From Alicyclobacillaceae bacterium I2511 (GTDB lineage: Bacteria; Bacillota; Bacilli; Alicyclobacillales; Alicyclobacillaceae): a stretch of DNA of 64,000 bases. Below are positions 62,923 to 64,000 of the stretch, piece by piece. Both the position numbers and the translations under genes were made by a program. The stretch's first letter is position 1. Each line of letters starts with the position of its first letter. The stretch is from the NCBI GenBank assembly GCA_003584005.1, contig QXHL01000006.1, forward strand, positions 1-64,000, given 5' to 3'. Below the pieces are notes generated by a model. It had not been told where the DNA came from. It did not search any database and was given only the letters and a program-made list of their open reading frames with translations.

Positions 62923-63717
62923 CTAGCGGAATTTCTTGAAATTTGGGCGGCGCTTTTCCAAAAAAGCGCGTACCCCTTCTTGGTACTGCGGGCTGTCTAG
63001 CGCATCATCGACAATTTGCTTTAATCTCGGGTCGTCCACGCGAGCTCCCGCATTGAGAGCGTCGACAATCCCTTTGCACCCTTGAATAGAGTTTTGCGCG
63101 TTGTTTAACAACAGCCGAATATAGTTCAAGGTTTCTGTAAGTAGTAGTCTGTCTGCAAATACTCTGTCCACCAATCCCATCTGGTAGGCCTCGGCGGCGT
63201 GGAGCAATCGTCCAGAAAACAGCAAATCTTTGGCCCGGCTTGGCCCTACAAGGTCACTCAACATTTTGGTTTCTGCAACATCGTACACAAAGCCCAACGT
63301 GGCAGGGGGAATCCCCATTCTTGTGTGGTCGGCGCAAAAGCGCAGGTCACAGGCCACCGCAATCTCGGTCCCACCCCCAATGCAAAGACCACTCACCATG
63401 GCCAGGCTGGGCTTGGCCAAGTTTTTCAACCCCAGCACAGCATCCTTGACAGTCCGATTGTACGCCAGATTGGTTACAGCATCTTTGCGTAGTGTTTGAA
63501 ACTCGCTGATGTCGCCGCCCGCGCAGAACACACTCGGGTCTGCGCTGCGCACCAGTACGACCGACACGGCCGCATCTGTGGCACACATGGCTACAAGTTG
63601 GCTCAAGTCTCGCCACATTTCTAGATTCATGGCGTTTCGCTTTTCCGGACGGTTAAATACAATTTCGCCTATCCCGTCGTGAATGGTCAAATATACTTGG
63701 CCATTTTCTGACTGCAT
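62923..63717 (-). CDS. Enoyl-CoA hydratase/isomerase family protein
   Basis: Crotonase-fold enzyme of 264 aa. The oxyanion-hole segments are SVFCAGGDISEF and SGLCIGGGTEIAVACDLRFC, and the N-terminus IGEIVFNRPEKRNAMNLEMW is typical. The catalytic Glu position in LGFVYDVAETKML departs from the usual P-E-x-G-L, so the exact reaction (hydration, isomerisation or hydrolysis) is uncertain. ATG 63717 has GGAAGGAG 8 nt upstream. Confidence 0.9.
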   Translation of the reverse strand: MQSENGQVYLTIHDGIGEIVFNRPEKRNAMNLEMWRDLSQLVAMCATDAAVSVVLVRSADPSVFCAGGDISEFQTLRKDAVTNLAYNRTVKDAVLGLKNLAKPSLAMVSGLCIGGGTEIAVACDLRFCADHTRMGIPPATLGFVYDVAETKMLSDLVGPSRAKDLLFSGRLLHAAEAYQMGLVDRVFADRLLLTETLNYIRLLLNNAQNSIQGCKGIVDALNAGARVDDPRLKQIVDDALDSPQYQEGVRAFLEKRRPNFKKFR

Positions 63718-63743
63718 TGCACATTCTCCTTCCGATTAACTAA

Positions 63744-64000
63744 TTAATCCTGCACAGGCGCCTGTGTAGGCGCACAGTCGTAGGCTGGATTTGTTTGAGT
63801 ATGCATGCGCGCTTGAATTTCCACATCCGTCTCGTTGGTGGGTGCAATCCCTAGCAATTTCTGCCGCATCTCGTTCGCTTTTGCCGTTTCCCCCATCTTG
63901 TCGTAAGCAGCAACAAGTGCCGCTAAAACCTGAACGAGTGAAAATTTGTCGTCTTCTGGCACGTAAATGCGATTCCACTTGCGTTTTTGACTGGTGATTT
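63744..64000 (-). CDS. C-terminus of an unidentified, TPR-like protein
   Basis: The frame enters from beyond the window and ends at 63744. The visible 84 residues include DDKFSLVQVLAALVAAYDKM and GETAKANEMRQKLLGIAPTN, helix pairs that resemble tetratricopeptide repeats, then an unstructured tail ending APTQAPVQD. No catalytic motif is seen. It is on the same strand as the hydratase gene, 26 bases upstream of it, and may be co-transcribed. Confidence 0.55.
   Translation of the reverse strand, partial: ITSQKRKWNRIYVPEDDKFSLVQVLAALVAAYDKMGETAKANEMRQKLLGIAPTNETDVEIQARMHTQTNPAYDCAPTQAPVQD

Overview
The window looks like chromosomal DNA of a Gram-positive, low-to-mid GC Bacillota, possibly Alicyclobacillaceae. 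The evidence is AGGAGG-type ribosome sites, frequent GTG/TTG starts, a DeoR-controlled fructose PTS, a two-headed dynamin encoded as two genes, and an anaerobic (early cobalt) cobalamin operon. The lineage is an inference from gene content only.

Region 1 (1-26.3 kb) is a large CRISPR-Cas island in which every cas gene is on the minus strand. Read from high to low coordinates it holds: a type I-G (formerly I-U) effector operon (cas3, csx17, csb1, csb2); leader 2 and array 2 (23 repeats); a type III-A operon (csm6, cas10, csm2, csm3, csm4, csm5, then cas6); leader 1 and array 1 (22 repeats); and one adaptation module (cas4, cas1, cas2). Both arrays use the same 36-37 nt repeat and nearly identical 178-bp leaders, so two effectors appear to share one memory. 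The most striking signal lies in front of cas3. A degenerate two-repeat mini-array (24751-24857), pointing away from cas3, carries a pseudo-spacer whose first 15 nt match the cas3 promoter at 14 of 15 positions. The one mismatch is at position 6, a TTC motif sits in the PAM position, and the match covers the -10 element. This is the architecture expected of a crRNA-like autorepressor of the cas operon. The left edge of the island is an acyl-CoA synthetase gene cut by the left end of an IS200/IS605 element.

Region 2 (26.3-31.3 kb) is a surface polysaccharide set: family 2 glycosyltransferase, O-antigen ligase-like polymerase/ligase, GH130 glycosidase/phosphorylase, then a short-chain dehydrogenase. 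A second O-antigen ligase paralogue lies at 45-46.3 kb.

Region 3 (31.4-46.3 kb) holds a fructose PTS operon (fruR, fruK, EIIBC) with a divergent EIIA gene, a candidate toxin-antitoxin-like nucleotidyltransferase pair, msrA, an MFS transporter, a fumarylacetoacetate-hydrolase-family gene, rocD and a split bacterial dynamin.

Region 4 (46.4-55.9 kb) is a nine-gene cobalamin operon running from uroporphyrinogen III methylation to cobyrinic acid (cbiX, cobA, cbiH, a cbiJ-cbiC fusion, cbiD, cbiET, cbiL, cbiF, cbiG). It is preceded by a cobalamin riboswitch and an intrinsic terminator.

Region 5 (55.9-64 kb) holds an M29-type aminopeptidase, an acyl-CoA dehydrogenase, an IclR regulator, an EAL-fapA operon behind a c-di-GMP riboswitch plus terminator, an enoyl-CoA hydratase and the C-terminus of an unidentified gene.
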